In this document: positions 1 through 10,927 of the stretch, in pieces
How the letters are laid out: the number at the start of each line of letters is the position of its first letter
Position numbering within the stretch: position 1 is the first letter of the stretch
Assembly (NCBI RefSeq): GCF_024639685.1
Contig: NZ_JAHEHX010000018.1
Location: forward strand, 62,001 to 126,000
Length of the DNA stretch: 64,000 nt
Direction: 5' to 3'
Source of the DNA: Polaribacter sp.
GTDB taxonomy: Bacteria; Bacteroidota; Bacteroidia; Flavobacteriales; Flavobacteriaceae
Program-made: the position numbers and the translations under genes
Notes under the pieces: model-generated
What the model was told of the DNA's origin: nothing
Seen by the model: the letters and a program-made list of their open reading frames with translations, nothing else
Database searches by the model: none

Positions 1-371
<371 letters not shown>

Positions 372-419
372 TCAGTTTTCAGTAACAAAATGCTACTAAA
401 AACTGGTTACTGAAAAAAT

Positions 420-3400
420 TTATTCTTCTAATCTAACGTCTAATCCTAAACCTTTAAGTTCATGCATTAATACGTTAAACGATTCTGGTAATCCTGGTTC
501 TGGCATAGCTTCACCTTTAACAATACTTTCGTATGTTTTAGCTCTACCCATAACATCATCGGATTTTACAGTTAAGATTTCTCTTAAGATACTTGATGCA
601 CCATATGCTTCAAGTGCCCAAACTTCCATCTCTCCAAAACGCTGACCACCAAATTGTGCTTTACCACCTAATGGTTGTTGTGTAATTAAAGAATATGGTC
701 CTATTGAACGAGCATGCATTTTATCTTCAATCATGTGCCCTAACTTAATCATATAAATGATACCAACTGTTGCTGGTTGATCGAAACGTTTTCCTGTTCC
801 ACCATCATATAAATAAGTGTGTCCAAATCTTGGTACTTCTGCTTCATCTGTAATTCCATTAATCTGGTCTAAAGATGCACCATCAAAAATAGGAGTTGCA
901 TATTTAGTATTTAATTTTTGACCTGCCCAACCAAGAACAGTTTCATAAATCTGACCAATGTTCATACGTGAAGGTACACCTAATGGATTCAGTACAATAT
1001 CTACTGGAGTTCCATCTTCTAAGAACGGCATATCTTCAGCTCTTACTATACGTGCAACAATACCTTTATTTCCATGACGCCCAGCCATTTTATCACCTAC
1101 TTTTAACTTACGTTTTTTAGCGATGTAAACTTTAGCTAATTTTAAAATTCCTGCTGGTAATTCATCTCCAACTGAAATTGTAAATTTCTGACGTCTTAAA
1201 GAACCTTGTAAATCGTTTACTTTAATTTTATAGTTATGAACTAATTCACCAACTAAAGAATTTAAGTCACTATCAGTTGTCCAAGAACCTGTTAAATGTA
1301 CATAGTCATCTACAGAGTTTAACATTTTAAGAGTGTACTTTTTACCTTTTGGTAAAACTTCTTCTCCTAAATCATTAAATACCCCTTGAGAAGTTTTTCC
1401 ACTAATTAAAGTGAATAATTTCTCGATTAACTCATCTTTTAAACCTTCAAATTTAGAAACGAAAGATTGCTCTAAAGTAGCTACTGCTTCTCTATCTCTA
1501 ATTCTTTTATTTTTATCTTTTACAGCTCTTCTAAACAATTTTTTATCAATTACTACACCTCTTAAAGATGGAGAAGCTTTTAATGATGCATCTTTTACAT
1601 CACCTGCTTTATCGCCAAAAATAGCACGTAATAATTTTTCTTCTGGAGTTGGATCAGATTCTCCTTTTGGTGTGATTTTACCAATTAAGATATCACCAGG
1701 ATTAACTTCTGCTCCAATTCTAATCATTCCATTTTCATCCAAATCTTTTGTAGCTTCTTCAGAAACGTTAGGAATATCGTTAGTTAACTCTTCAGTTCCT
1801 AATTTTGTATCTCTAACATCTAAAGAATACTCATCAATATGAATAGAAGTAAATATGTCTTCACGAACTACTTTTTCAGAAATTACAATTGCATCCTCAA
1901 AATTATACCCTTTCCAAGGCATAAAGGCTACTTTCATATTTCTACCTAAGGCTAGTTCTCCTTTTTGTGTTGCATACCCTTCACAAAGTACCTGACCTTC
2001 TGTTACTCTATCACCTGTTTCTACGATAGGCTTTAAGTTAATAGAGGTACCTTGGTTTGTTTTTCTAAATTTAATTAAGTTATAAGAAACTTCATCAGAA
2101 TCAAAACTTACTAGTCTTTCTTCATCAGATTTATCATACTTAATTGTTATTTTGTTAGCATCAACATAAGTTACTTCACCTTCTCCTTCAGCGTTTATTA
2201 AAATACGAGAATCTTTTGCAACTCTTCTTTCTAAACCAGTACCAACAATTGGAGATTCTGGTCTTAATAATGGCACAGCTTGACGCATCATGTTTGATCC
2301 CATCAATGCTCTGTTTGCATCATCGTGTTCAAGGAAAGGAATTAAAGATGCAGAGATAGATGCAATTTGATTTGGTGCAACATCCATATAATCAATCACT
2401 TCAGGATTAACTACAGGAAAATCACCTTCTTCACGAGCAATAACTCTTTCTAAAACAATAGATCCATCTTTTTTAAGTTCTAAATTAGATTGGGCTATTT
2501 TTTTACCTTCTTCTTCTTCTGCACTTAAATATATAGGTTCATTTCCTTCAACAACACCATTATTCACCTTTCTGTACGGAGTTTCTATAAACCCTAAATT
2601 GTTCACTTTTGCAAACACAGAAAGTGAAGAGATAAGACCAATATTCGGTCCTTCTGGAGTTTCAATCGGACATAAACGACCATAATGTGTATAGTGTACA
2701 TCACGTACCTCAAATCCTGCTCTTTCTCTTGATAAACCTCCTGGCCCTAATGCAGATAATCTACGTTTGTGAGTAATCTCTGCTAATGGATTTGTCTGAT
2801 CCATAAATTGAGATAATTGGTTTGTACCAAAGAAAGAATTAATTACAGATGATAATGTTTTTGCATTAATTAAATCTATTGGGGTAAACACCTCGTTATC
2901 ACGAACATTCATTCGCTCACGAATTGTTCTTGCCATACGTGCTAAACCAACACCAAACTGACCTGCTAGTTGTTCTCCAACTGTTCTTACACGTCTGTTA
3001 GATAAATGATCAATATCATCTACTTCTGCCTTAGAGTTAATTAACTCGATTAGATACTTAATAATAGTTATTATATCTAACTTTGTTAGTACTTTCTGAT
3101 CTATAGGTTCGTTTAATTGAAGTTTGGTATTCATTCTAAAACGACCAACCTCACCTAAATTATATCTTTGTTCAGAAAAGAATAATTTATCGATGATTCC
3201 TCTTGCAGTCTCTTCATCTGGCGGTTCTGCATTACGTAATTGTCTATAAATATGTTCTACAGCTTCTTTCTCAGAATTTGTAGGATCTTTCTGTAGAGTA
3301 TTATGAATGATAGCGTAATCTGCCATATGATTGTCTACTTTATGAAGTAAAATCGTCTTGGCACCAGCTTCTATAATTTCTTCTATATGTTCTTTTTCTA

Positions 3401-4229
3401 AAACAGTATCACGATCAAAAACTATTTCATTTCTTTCGATTGATACTACTTCTCCTGTATCTTCATCTACAAAATCCTCGTGCCAAGTTTTTAAAACTCT
3501 AGCAGCTAATTTGCGACCTAATACTTTTTTTAAACCTGCTTTAGAAACTTTAATTTCTTCTGCAAGATCAAATATTTCTAATATATCTTTATCTCTTTCA
3601 AAACCAATGGCTCTAAATAAAGTAGTTACAGGTAATTTTTTCTTTCTATCAATGTAAGCATACATTACTTGATTGATATCTGTGGCGAATTCTATCCAAG
3701 AACCTTTAAAAGGTATTACTCTTGCTGAATACAACTTAGTCCCATTTGCATGGAAAGATTGCCCAAAGAATACACCTGGTGATCTGTGTAATTGAGAAAC
3801 TACAACTCTTTCTGCTCCATTGATTACAAAGGTACCAGAGTTGGTCATATACGGAATAGTACCAAGATAAACATCTTGTACAATAGTTTCAAAATCTTCG
3901 TGTTCTGGGTCTGTACAATAAAGTTTTAGACGTGCTTTTAAGGGAACACTATGTGTTAGACCTCTTTCAATACATTCTTGAATTGAATATCTTGGTGGAT
4001 CTACAAAGTAGTCTAAAAATTCTAATACAAATTGATTTCTTGTATCTGTAATTGGAAAGTTATCCATGAAGGTTTTGTACAAACCTTCTTCTCCTCTTTC
4101 TTCTGCTTTAGTTTGAAGTTGGAAAAAATCTTGAAAAGATTTTACCTGAATATCCAAAAAGTCTGGATACTCTTTTATCATTTGAGAAGTTGCGAAGTTG
4201 ATTCTTTCAGTAGTGTTTTTCGTTGCCAA
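420..4229 (-). CDS. rpoB: DNA-directed RNA polymerase subunit beta
   Basis: 1269 aa; RpoB motifs ([53 protein letters not shown]). Confidence 0.99.
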   Translation of the reverse strand: MATKNTTERINFATSQMIKEYPDFLDIQVKSFQDFFQLQTKAEERGEEGLYKTFMDNFPITDTRNQFVLEFLDYFVDPPRYSIQECIERGLTHSVPLKARLKLYCTDPEHEDFETIVQDVYLGTIPYMTNSGTFVINGAERVVVSQLHRSPGVFFGQSFHANGTKLYSARVIPFKGSWIEFATDINQVMYAYIDRKKKLPVTTLFRAIGFERDKDILEIFDLAEEIKVSKAGLKKVLGRKLAARVLKTWHEDFVDEDTGEVVSIERNEIVFDRDTVLEKEHIEEIIEAGAKTILLHKVDNHMADYAIIHNTLQKDPTNSEKEAVEHIYRQLRNAEPPDEETARGIIDKLFFSEQRYNLGEVGRFRMNTKLQLNEPIDQKVLTKLDIITIIKYLIELINSKAEVDDIDHLSNRRVRTVGEQLAGQFGVGLARMARTIRERMNVRDNEVFTPIDLINAKTLSSVINSFFGTNQLSQFMDQTNPLAEITHKRRLSALGPGGLSRERAGFEVRDVHYTHYGRLCPIETPEGPNIGLISSLSVFAKVNNLGFIETPYRKVNNGVVEGNEPIYLSAEEEEGKKIAQSNLELKKDGSIVLERVIAREEGDFPVVNPEVIDYMDVAPNQIASISASLIPFLEHDDANRALMGSNMMRQAVPLLRPESPIVGTGLERRVAKDSRILINAEGEGEVTYVDANKITIKYDKSDEERLVSFDSDEVSYNLIKFRKTNQGTSINLKPIVETGDRVTEGQVLCEGYATQKGELALGRNMKVAFMPWKGYNFEDAIVISEKVVREDIFTSIHIDEYSLDVRDTKLGTEELTNDIPNVSEEATKDLDENGMIRIGAEVNPGDILIGKITPKGESDPTPEEKLLRAIFGDKAGDVKDASLKASPSLRGVVIDKKLFRRAVKDKNKRIRDREAVATLEQSFVSKFEGLKDELIEKLFTLISGKTSQGVFNDLGEEVLPKGKKYTLKMLNSVDDYVHLTGSWTTDSDLNSLVGELVHNYKIKVNDLQGSLRRQKFTISVGDELPAGILKLAKVYIAKKRKLKVGDKMAGRHGNKGIVARIVRAEDMPFLEDGTPVDIVLNPLGVPSRMNIGQIYETVLGWAGQKLNTKYATPIFDGASLDQINGITDEAEVPRFGHTYLYDGGTGKRFDQPATVGIIYMIKLGHMIEDKMHARSIGPYSLITQQPLGGKAQFGGQRFGEMEVWALEAYGASSILREILTVKSDDVMGRAKTYESIVKGEAMPEPGLPESFNVLMHELKGLGLDVRLEE

Positions 4230-4290
4230 AAGAGAATATTTTTTTGATTAAAATCTGAATTAAAATAAAGAACGAATATATACACAAAAT

Positions 4291-4328
4291 GGTTTAGGCC
4301 TAAAAACAGTGTTTTTAGAACCTAAACC
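4291..4328 (-). promoter_or_regulatory. Strong hairpin in rplL-rpoB intergenic region (candidate attenuator or processing site)
   Basis: Minus-strand RNA GGTTTAGG-TT-CTAAAAAC-ACT-GTTTTTAG-G-CCTAAACC: two 8-bp helices, 3-nt loop. Confidence 0.6.
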
Positions 4329-4372
4329 TAAATTTGTTATCCCGAATGTTAAATAGGTTCGGGAGTTGTAGC

Positions 4373-4750
4373 TTACTTAAGCTCTACTTCAGCTCCAGCT
4401 TCTTCTAAAGATTTTTTAAGACCTTCTGCCTCATCTTTAGTTACACCTTCTTTAACTGCTGCAGGAGCGCTATCTACGATACCTTTAGCTTCTTTTAATC
4501 CTAAACCAGTTAATTCCTTAACTAATTTAACTACAGCTAATTTAGAACCACCTGCTGCTGTTAAGATAACATCAAAATCAGTTTTCTCATCTGCTGCATT
4601 ATCTCCACCACCTGCTGCTGGACCTGCTACTGCAACTGCTGCAGCTGCTGGCTCAATACCATACTCATCTTTTAAAATAGTAGCTAATTCATTAACTTCT
4701 TTTACTGTTAAGTTAACTAATTGTTCTGCGAAATCTTTTAATTCTGCCAT
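4373..4750 (-). CDS. rplL: 50S ribosomal protein L7/L12
   Basis: 125 aa, Ala-rich hinge, C-terminal [13 protein letters not shown]. Confidence 0.98.
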   Translation of the reverse strand: MAELKDFAEQLVNLTVKEVNELATILKDEYGIEPAAAAVAVAGPAAGGGDNAADEKTDFDVILTAAGGSKLAVVKLVKELTGLGLKEAKGIVDSAPAAVKEGVTKDEAEGLKKSLEEAGAEVELK

Positions 4751-4799
4751 TTTAGTTTGTTTTAAAAATTTGTTGTTTTATTATAGTTTATTTGTGCGC

Positions 4800-5318
4800 T
4801 TATTCTTTTTCAGATAAAGTTTTAATAATACCTGAAAGTGTTTGTCCTCCTGATTGTAATGCTGAAATAACATTCTTAGCAGGCGACTGTAATAGTCCAA
4901 TGATTTCTCCAATTAATTCTTCTTTAGATTTTATATCTACTAAAGCATCTAATTGATCATCTCCAATATAAATAGATTCTTCTGCGAAGGCACCTTTTAA
5001 AATTGGTTTTTTAGATTTTTTCCTGAATTCTTTTATCAATTTTGCTGGAGCATTAGCTGCTTCAGAAATTAACATTGAAGTATTACCTTTTAATGTTGTT
5101 GGAAGTTCACCAAAATCTTTATCTGATGCTTCCATTGCTTTTGCAAGTAACGTATTTTTAACAACTGACAACTGGACACCAGCTTTAAAACAAGCTCTTC
5201 TTAAATTTGAAGTAGTTTGTGCGTCTAATCCAGAAATATCTGCTAAATATAATGTGTTTGTATCTGCTAATACTGCCGTTAAATCTTGTATTACTTGTGA
5301 TTTTTCTTCTCTAGTCAT
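4800..5318 (-). CDS. rplJ: 50S ribosomal protein L10
   Basis: 172 aa L10 family; adjacent to rplL. Confidence 0.97.
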   Translation of the reverse strand: MTREEKSQVIQDLTAVLADTNTLYLADISGLDAQTTSNLRRACFKAGVQLSVVKNTLLAKAMEASDKDFGELPTTLKGNTSMLISEAANAPAKLIKEFRKKSKKPILKGAFAEESIYIGDDQLDALVDIKSKEELIGEIIGLLQSPAKNVISALQSGGQTLSGIIKTLSEKE

Positions 5319-5337
5319 AATTATAAGTTTTAACGTA

Positions 5338-6027
5338 TTAAACAGTTTTTACTTCAACAGGAATACTAGGACTCATAGTACTAGACATAAAGACACTCTT
5401 TACATAAGTTCCTTTAGCTGTTGTAGGTTTCAATTTAATAATAGTTTGTATAAGCTCGTTTGCATTTTCTTCAATCTTTTTAGCATCAAATGATACTTTT
5501 CCAATTGCAGCGTGAACAATACCTGTTTTATCAACTTTAAAATCTATTTTACCAGCTTTAACATCTTGTACAGCTTTTGCAACATCCATAGTTACAGTAC
5601 CTGTCTTTGGATTTGGCATTAGTCCTCTTGGACCTAATACTCTACCTAAAGGACCTAATTTTCCCATAACACTAGGCATGGTAATAATTACATCTACATC
5701 TGTCCAACCTCCTTTGATTTTTTGAAGATACTCATCTAATCCAACATAGTCTGCACCAGCTGCTTGAGCTTCTGCTTCTTTATCTGGAGTTACTAGAGCT
5801 AAAACTTTTACATCCTTACCAGTTCCATGAGGTAATGTAACAACACCTCTTACCATTTGATTTGCTTTACGTGGATCTACTCCTAAACGTATCGCTAAAT
5901 CTACAGAAGCATCAAACTTTACATTAGTAATGTCTTTGACTAGCGCTGAAGCAGCTGCTAAATCGTAAGATTGTGTATTATCAACCTTAGCGTAAGCCTC
6001 TTTTTGCTTTTTTGTTAATTTTGCCAT
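5338..6027 (-). CDS. rplA: 50S ribosomal protein L1
   Basis: L1 motif [19 protein letters not shown]; start placed at MAKLTKKQ (cat at 6025-6027) rather than the upstream ATG overlapping rplK. Confidence 0.97.
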   Translation of the reverse strand: MAKLTKKQKEAYAKVDNTQSYDLAAASALVKDITNVKFDASVDLAIRLGVDPRKANQMVRGVVTLPHGTGKDVKVLALVTPDKEAEAQAAGADYVGLDEYLQKIKGGWTDVDVIITMPSVMGKLGPLGRVLGPRGLMPNPKTGTVTMDVAKAVQDVKAGKIDFKVDKTGIVHAAIGKVSFDAKKIEENANELIQTIIKLKPTTAKGTYVKSVFMSSTMSPSIPVEVKTV

Positions 6028-6046
6028 TTTACTACTTTTTATAAAG

Positions 6047-6484
6047 TTATGCAGGTGCATTACCTTTTACTGTTAATCCCATAGAACGTGCTGTACCTGC
6101 AATCATTTTCATTGCTGAAGATACTTCAAAGGCATTTAAATCTACCATTTTATCTTCTGCAATTACTTTAATTTGATCCCAAGTAACTGATGCTACTTTC
6201 TTCCTATTTGGTTCTCCTGAACCTTTTTTGATTTTGGCCGCTTCTAGTAACTGAACTGCTGCAGGTGGAGTTTTTACAACAAAATCAAACGATTTGTCTT
6301 TGAAAACAGTAATAACAACAGGTAATACTTTACCTTGTTTGTCTTGCGTTCTAGCATTGAACTGTTTACAAAACTCCATAATGTTAACACCAGCAGCTCC
6401 TAAAGCGGGTCCAACCGGCGGCGACGGATTCGCTGAGCCTCCCCTTACTTGTAACTTAACTACTTTACTAACTTCTTTTGCCAT
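6047..6484 (-). CDS. rplK: 50S ribosomal protein L11
   Basis: 145 aa; [27 protein letters not shown]. Confidence 0.98.
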   Translation of the reverse strand: MAKEVSKVVKLQVRGGSANPSPPVGPALGAAGVNIMEFCKQFNARTQDKQGKVLPVVITVFKDKSFDFVVKTPPAAVQLLEAAKIKKGSGEPNRKKVASVTWDQIKVIAEDKMVDLNAFEVSSAMKMIAGTARSMGLTVKGNAPA

Positions 6485-6554
6485 TTTAAAAATGTTTAAT
6501 AATTTATTTTAAGTTGGAAGCCAAAAAATAAATCGGTATATATCTGTGTAACAA

Positions 6555-7103
6555 TTATATCTTTTCTACTTGCATATAACTTAATTCTAATGGTGTTTTT
6601 CTTCCGAATATTTTCACCATTACTTCAAGTTTACGCTTCTCTTCATTTACTTTCTCGATGGTACCATCAAAACCATTAAAAGGACCATCTACTACTTTTA
6701 CTGTTTCTCCAACATTAAAAGGAATTGCAATATTGTCATCTTGAATAGATAACTCATCAACCTTACCAAGCATCCTGTTTACTTCTGATTTTCTCATTGG
6801 CACAGGCTCACCACCTTTAACTTCACCAAGAAAACCAATTACACCTGTGATTGCTTTAATTACGTGAGGTACTTCTCCTGAAAGATTTGCCTCAACCATA
6901 ATATAACCAGGAAAATAAACCCTTTCTCTATTTACTTTTTTTCCGTTTCTTATTTGAACAACTTTTTCTGTAGGTACTATTACTTGATTTACATAGTCAG
7001 ATAAACCTACTCTAGAAATCTCTGTTTCTATATAGTTTTTTACTTTACTCTCTTGTCCTCCAATGGCTCTAACAACATACCATTTCATTACCGAATCAGC
7101 CAT
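6555..7103 (-). CDS. nusG: Transcription termination/antitermination protein NusG
   Basis: 182 aa; WYVVRAIGGQE..., KOW region GETVKVVDGPFNGFDGTIEKV. Confidence 0.97.
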   Translation of the reverse strand: MADSVMKWYVVRAIGGQESKVKNYIETEISRVGLSDYVNQVIVPTEKVVQIRNGKKVNRERVYFPGYIMVEANLSGEVPHVIKAITGVIGFLGEVKGGEPVPMRKSEVNRMLGKVDELSIQDDNIAIPFNVGETVKVVDGPFNGFDGTIEKVNEEKRKLEVMVKIFGRKTPLELSYMQVEKI

Positions 7104-7112
7104 AGTTATGTT

Positions 7113-7301
7113 TTAAAATAATTTAAAGAAGTTATCTAAACCTGTTTGAAAAACATAATCAATACCAGCAACAGCTAAGGCAAATACAATTGTAAAAACC
7201 GCAACAGTTACCGTAGTTTTTTGAGCATCTTCTTTAGAGATCCATGTCATATGGTTACTAAGCTCATCAAAAGAGTCTTTAATATATTGAATAAAGTTCA
7301 T
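7113..7301 (-). CDS. secE: Preprotein translocase subunit SecE
   Basis: 62 aa single-TM protein next to nusG; ELSNHMTWISKEDAQKTTVTV. Confidence 0.93.
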   Translation of the reverse strand: MNFIQYIKDSFDELSNHMTWISKEDAQKTTVTVAVFTIVFALAVAGIDYVFQTGLDNFFKLF

Positions 7302-7321
7302 TTTACTATATTTTTTTATTG

Positions 7322-7393
7322 CACGGGCGGAGAGATTCGAACTCCCGACAGCTGGTTTTGGAGACCAGTGCTCTACCGCTGAACTACGCCCGT
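7322..7393 (-). tRNA. tRNA-Trp (CCA)
   Basis: Acceptor ACGGGCG/CGCCCGT; anticodon loop CTCCAAA; T-loop GTTCGAATC. Confidence 0.96.
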
Positions 7394-7407
7394 TTCCTAT
7401 TCATTGA

Positions 7408-7442
7408 TAAAGGTATTCCGTAAAAAAACGAAATACCTTTAT
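7408..7442 (-). terminator. Hairpin between tuf and tRNA-Trp (terminator or processing signal)
   Basis: Minus-strand AAAGGTATTTCG-TTTTTTTA-CGGAATACCTTT; no U-tract follows, so the role is unclear. Confidence 0.45.
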
Positions 7443-7471
7443 GATTTTGAAATAATAAAACTAATAAAATA

Positions 7472-8659
7472 TTAGTCTAATAATTCAGTAACCTGACCTG
7501 CTCCTACGGTTCTACCTCCTTCACGGATCGCAAAACGTAAACCAACATTTAATGCAATTGGTTGAATCAAGTCTACTGTAATTGTTAAGTTATCACCTGG
7601 CATAACCATCTCAACACCTGAAGGTAAATTGATAGTACCAGTAACATCCGTTGTTCTTACATAGAACTGTGGACGATAGTTATTATGGAATGGAGTGTGA
7701 CGTCCACCTTCTTCTTTCTTAAGAACATATACCTCTGCTTTAAAGTTAGCGTGAGGAGTTACAGAACCTGGTTTACAGATTACCATACCTCTTTTAATAT
7801 CTTCTTTCGCAATACCTCTTAATAAAATACCAGCATTATCTCCTGCTTCTCCTCTATCTAAGATTTGACGGAACATTTCGATACCAGTAATAGTAGAAGA
7901 CATCTTCTCTGCTCCCATACCAATAATATCAACAACATCTCCTGTATTAGCAATACCAGTTTCGATACGACCTGTAGCTACAGTTCCACGACCAGTAATT
8001 GAGAATACATCTTCAATAGGCATTAAGAAATCTTTATCAACTTCACGTGTTGGCTCTTCAATCCAAGCATCAACCTGCTCCATTAATTCTAAAACAGTAT
8101 TAACCCACTTCTCTTCTCCATTTAAAGCTCCTAAAGCAGAACCAGAAACAACAGGACCATTATCTCCATCATATTCATAGAAAGATAACAATTCTCTTAC
8201 TTCCATATCTACTAATTCTAGTAACTCTTCATCATCAACCATATCCACTTTGTTTAGAAAAACAACGATACGTGGAATACCTACCTGACGACCTAATAAG
8301 ATATGCTCTCTTGTTTGAGGCATTGGTCCATCAGTTGCAGCAACAACTAAAATTGCACCATCCATTTGAGCAGCACCTGTAACCATGTTCTTTACATAAT
8401 CCGCGTGACCTGGACAGTCTACGTGAGCGTAATGACGATTAGCAGTTTGATACTCAACATGTGATGTATTAATTGTAATACCTCTCTCTTTTTCTTCTGG
8501 TGCATTATCAATCTGATCAAAAGATCTAGCTTCAGAGAATCCTGCATCAGCTAATACTTTAGTAATAGCCGCAGTTAAAGTTGTTTTACCGTGATCTACG
8601 TGTCCGATAGTACCAATGTTTAAGTGTGGTTTCGAACGGTCAAAAGTTCCTTTTGCCAT
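7472..8659 (-). CDS. tuf: Elongation factor Tu
   Basis: 395 aa; [27 protein letters not shown]. Confidence 0.99.
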   Translation of the reverse strand: MAKGTFDRSKPHLNIGTIGHVDHGKTTLTAAITKVLADAGFSEARSFDQIDNAPEEKERGITINTSHVEYQTANRHYAHVDCPGHADYVKNMVTGAAQMDGAILVVAATDGPMPQTREHILLGRQVGIPRIVVFLNKVDMVDDEELLELVDMEVRELLSFYEYDGDNGPVVSGSALGALNGEEKWVNTVLELMEQVDAWIEEPTREVDKDFLMPIEDVFSITGRGTVATGRIETGIANTGDVVDIIGMGAEKMSSTITGIEMFRQILDRGEAGDNAGILLRGIAKEDIKRGMVICKPGSVTPHANFKAEVYVLKKEEGGRHTPFHNNYRPQFYVRTTDVTGTINLPSGVEMVMPGDNLTITVDLIQPIALNVGLRFAIREGGRTVGAGQVTELLD

Positions 8660-8719
8660 AATTATTGATTTTAATTCTTAGTTTAAATATATTTAGTGTG
8701 TAATAATACTTTTCTAATG

Positions 8720-8792
8720 AGCCAATGATGGGATTTGAACCCATGACCTCATCCCTACCAAGGATGCGCTCTACCAACTGAGCTACACCGGC
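8720..8792 (-). tRNA. tRNA-Thr (GGT)
   Basis: Cloverleaf on minus strand GCCGGTGTAGCTCAG...; anticodon loop TTGGTAG. Confidence 0.96.
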
Positions 8793-8805
8793 TTTGTTGA
8801 TTTTG

Positions 8806-8878
8806 AGCGAAAGACCGGGTTCGAACCGGCGACATTCAGCTTGGAAGGCTGACGCTCTACCAACTGAGCTACTTTCGC
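8806..8878 (-). tRNA. tRNA-Gly (TCC)
   Basis: GCGAAAGTAGCTCAGTTGG...; anticodon loop TTCCAAG. Confidence 0.96.
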
Positions 8879-8893
8879 GTAAAATGTAAAATG

Positions 8894-8975
8894 TGGGGAG
8901 AGCAGGATTCGAACCTGCGAAGACATAGTCAACGGAGTTACAGTCCGTCCTCGTTGGCCGCTTGAGTATCTCCCC
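8894..8975 (-). tRNA. tRNA-Tyr (GTA)
   Basis: GGGGAGATACTCAAGCGGCC...; long variable arm, anticodon loop CTGTAAC. Confidence 0.96.
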
Positions 8976-9013
8976 TTATTTACTATTTTAATGAACTTTT
9001 AGTTTTTTATTAG

Positions 9014-9087
9014 AGCCGATGGAGGGACTCGAACCCACGACCTGCTGATTACAAATCAGCTGCTCTAGCCAGCTGAGCTACATCGGC
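9014..9087 (-). tRNA. tRNA-Thr (TGT)
   Basis: GCCGATGTAGCTCAGCTGG...; anticodon loop TTTGTAA. Confidence 0.96.
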
Positions 9088-9127
9088 TTTTTCTTGCAAA
9101 AAAACATCCGCTATTTCTAACGGATTG

Positions 9128-9158
9128 CAAATGTATAAAGTTTTTTTAAATTCCAAAA
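9128..9158 (-). promoter_or_regulatory. Bacteroidota-type sigma-A promoter for tRNA-tuf operon
   Basis: Minus-strand TTTTG-N18-TACATTTG, matching TTG/TAnnTTTG; about 40 nt upstream of tRNA-Thr. Confidence 0.75.
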
Positions 9159-9193
9159 CTTTTTATTATTATTTTTTTTCTTTTTTTTTAAAA

Positions 9194-9502
9194 TTATGAG
9201 ATTGATGTATCCCTTAGTTTTTCCTTTGATTTTTTTAATTGTCTTTTTAAACTATCAACCCCTAAATTAACACCCTCCTCAAAGGTTTTTGTTTCTCGCT
9301 TAACGATTAATTCACTCCCAGGAATATTAATCTTTATTTCTGTAATTTTATTTTCTTTATCACTTGTGTTTTGGACTTTCAAAAAAACCTCTGCATCCAC
9401 AATTTTGTCGTGAAACTTTTCTAAACTTTCAATTTTTTTTTCTGTAAATTGAATCAACTTACTGTCTGCGTTAAAATTAACTGATTGTGTAAATACTTTC
9501 AT
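9194..9502 (-). CDS. hpf: Ribosome hibernation promoting factor / RaiA family
   Basis: 102 aa, short HPF type; MKVFTQSVNFNADSKLIQFTEKKIESLEKF. Confidence 0.9.
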   Translation of the reverse strand: MKVFTQSVNFNADSKLIQFTEKKIESLEKFHDKIVDAEVFLKVQNTSDKENKITEIKINIPGSELIVKRETKTFEEGVNLGVDSLKRQLKKSKEKLRDTSIS

Positions 9503-9505
9503 AAT

Positions 9506-10435
9506 CTATTCTTTTTTATTGCCCTTTGGGTGAGCTTTGTTATAAACTTTTTTAATTGCATCAAGACTGTTATGTGTATAAACTTGAGTCGAAGCTAAAG
9601 AAGAGTGTCCCAATAATTCTTTTACTGAATTTAAATCTGCCCCCTCGTTTAACAGATGTGTAGCAAAAGAATGTCTTAATATATGTGGGCTTTTTTTAAC
9701 TTTTGATGATACTTTACTAAAATAGGAATTTATTATTCGGTAAACAAGTGTTTCGTATATTTTAATTCCTTTTTCTGTAATAAATAAATGGTTTGAAGTG
9801 CTAGAAATTGCACTTCTTAAAACTAAATAGTCCTGAAGTGTCTTTGATGTTGTTACCAATAAAGGAACTAAACGTTCTTTATTTCTTTTCCCAAGTATTT
9901 TAATAACCAAGGATGAAAAATCTATATCAACAAGTTTTATATTTATCAACTCAGCTCTTCGGATTCCTGTAGAATAAAATAGCTCAACAATTAATTTATT
10001 TCTTATACCTATGAAATCATTCTCATGATCTAAATTATTCAATACACTTGTAACCTCATTAACGGAAAATGGGATTTGAACTTTTTTAGCTGTTTTTAAT
10101 GATTTATGCTTTACTAGTGGACTTACGTCCAAAATTTCTATTTTTTGCAAATAGCTATAAAAAGATTTTAAAGAACTTATTTTTCTGTTAATAGTTCGGT
10201 TTGAATTATTAGATTCTACCAAAAACACTATCCAACTTCGAATTTGCGGATAAATTACATTTTGTAAGTCATGTTCATCAAATTCTTTCGCTACAAACTC
10301 TTTAAAATTAAATAAGTCTTTATTGTAAGCTAAGATTGTATGCTTTGAATATTTTTTTTCAAGTAATAAATAGTCTAAGAAAGAAGAAATCAAATATGTA
10401 GGTTTATATAGTAAAAATACAAAAAAATAGACCAC
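9506..10435 (-). CDS. Tyrosine recombinase XerC/XerD-like
   Basis: Phage_integrase catalytic residues ...STGIRRAELI..., HILRHSFATHLLNEGADLNSVKELLGHSSLASTQVYTH. Confidence 0.93.
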   Translation of the reverse strand: MVYFFVFLLYKPTYLISSFLDYLLLEKKYSKHTILAYNKDLFNFKEFVAKEFDEHDLQNVIYPQIRSWIVFLVESNNSNRTINRKISSLKSFYSYLQKIEILDVSPLVKHKSLKTAKKVQIPFSVNEVTSVLNNLDHENDFIGIRNKLIVELFYSTGIRRAELINIKLVDIDFSSLVIKILGKRNKERLVPLLVTTSKTLQDYLVLRSAISSTSNHLFITEKGIKIYETLVYRIINSYFSKVSSKVKKSPHILRHSFATHLLNEGADLNSVKELLGHSSLASTQVYTHNSLDAIKKVYNKAHPKGNKKE

Positions 10436-10473
10436 AAAAAAACTCGTATCAATTTTAGATCGATACGAGTTTA
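10434..10473 (-). terminator. Rho-independent terminator after rpsU
   Basis: Minus-strand AACTCGTATC-GATCTAAAATT-GATACGAGTT followed by TTTTTT. Confidence 0.8.
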
Positions 10474-10492
10474 GTTTTTATAAGTTATTTCA

Positions 10493-10690
10493 CTAACCTA
10501 CTTCTTCTTGTGTTCTTAATCTTTGAACGTAAGAGGCTTTTATTTTTTGAGCTCTTTTAGCTACAGAAGGCTTTGTAAAGTTTTTTCTATTACGCAAGTT
10601 CTTCATCGTCTTTGTTCTGTCGAATTTTCTTTTGTAACGCTTTAAAGCTCTATCTATATTCTCTCCTTCTTTTACAGGTATAATTAACAT
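10493..10690 (-). CDS. rpsU: 30S ribosomal protein S21
   Basis: 65 aa bS21; MLIIPVKEGENIDRALKRYKRKFDRTKTMKNLRNRKNF. Confidence 0.97.
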   Translation of the reverse strand: MLIIPVKEGENIDRALKRYKRKFDRTKTMKNLRNRKNFTKPSVAKRAQKIKASYVQRLRTQEEVG

Positions 10691-10697
10691 AAGTTTG

Positions 10698-10707
10698 CAC
10701 CTCCCTT
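10698..10707 (-). promoter_or_regulatory. Strong Shine-Dalgarno of rpsU (AAGGGAGGTG)
   Basis: Minus-strand AAGGGAGGTGCAAACTTATG with 7-nt spacing; the other starts I inspected lack one. Confidence 0.85.
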
Positions 10708-10766
10708 CATAAGTATCTTAAATATTTTAAAGCAGTTTAACTGCTGATTTGTATTTTTTTGGATTG

Positions 10767-10774
10767 CAAATGTA
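10767..10774 (-). promoter_or_regulatory. Promoter -7 element of rpsU (TACATTTG)
   Basis: TACATTTGCAATCC, 14 nt identical to the tRNA-tuf promoter. Confidence 0.6.
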
Positions 10775-10927
10775 CTTATAAAAAATGAATTAAAACTTTC
10801 TAAACTATTATTATTTAAAATAACACCTTATTGACATACTATACCTTCAAAAATATGGTATAATTTTTCGAAAAATCCAGTATGCAATACTTTATAATTA
10901 CTTTTAAATTTAAGTAAAGGATAAATT

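Noticed and set aside
1411-1842. 143-aa plus-strand ORF inside rpoB
   Set aside because: Antisense shadow of a highly conserved gene; Ser/Asn-rich composition typical of antisense frames.
6028-6060. N-terminal extension [11 protein letters not shown] of L1 in the ORF track
   Set aside because: Overlaps rplK coding; conserved L1 start is MAKLTKKQ at 6027.
8042-8051. TTCACGTGTT resembling the core of a parS site
   Set aside because: Right half does not match TGTTTCACGTGAAACA and it lies within tuf codons; parAB are about 25 kb away.
9164-9192. Poly-T tract as a terminator of the tRNA operon
   Set aside because: It lies upstream of the minus-strand promoter; better explained as A-tract promoter context.
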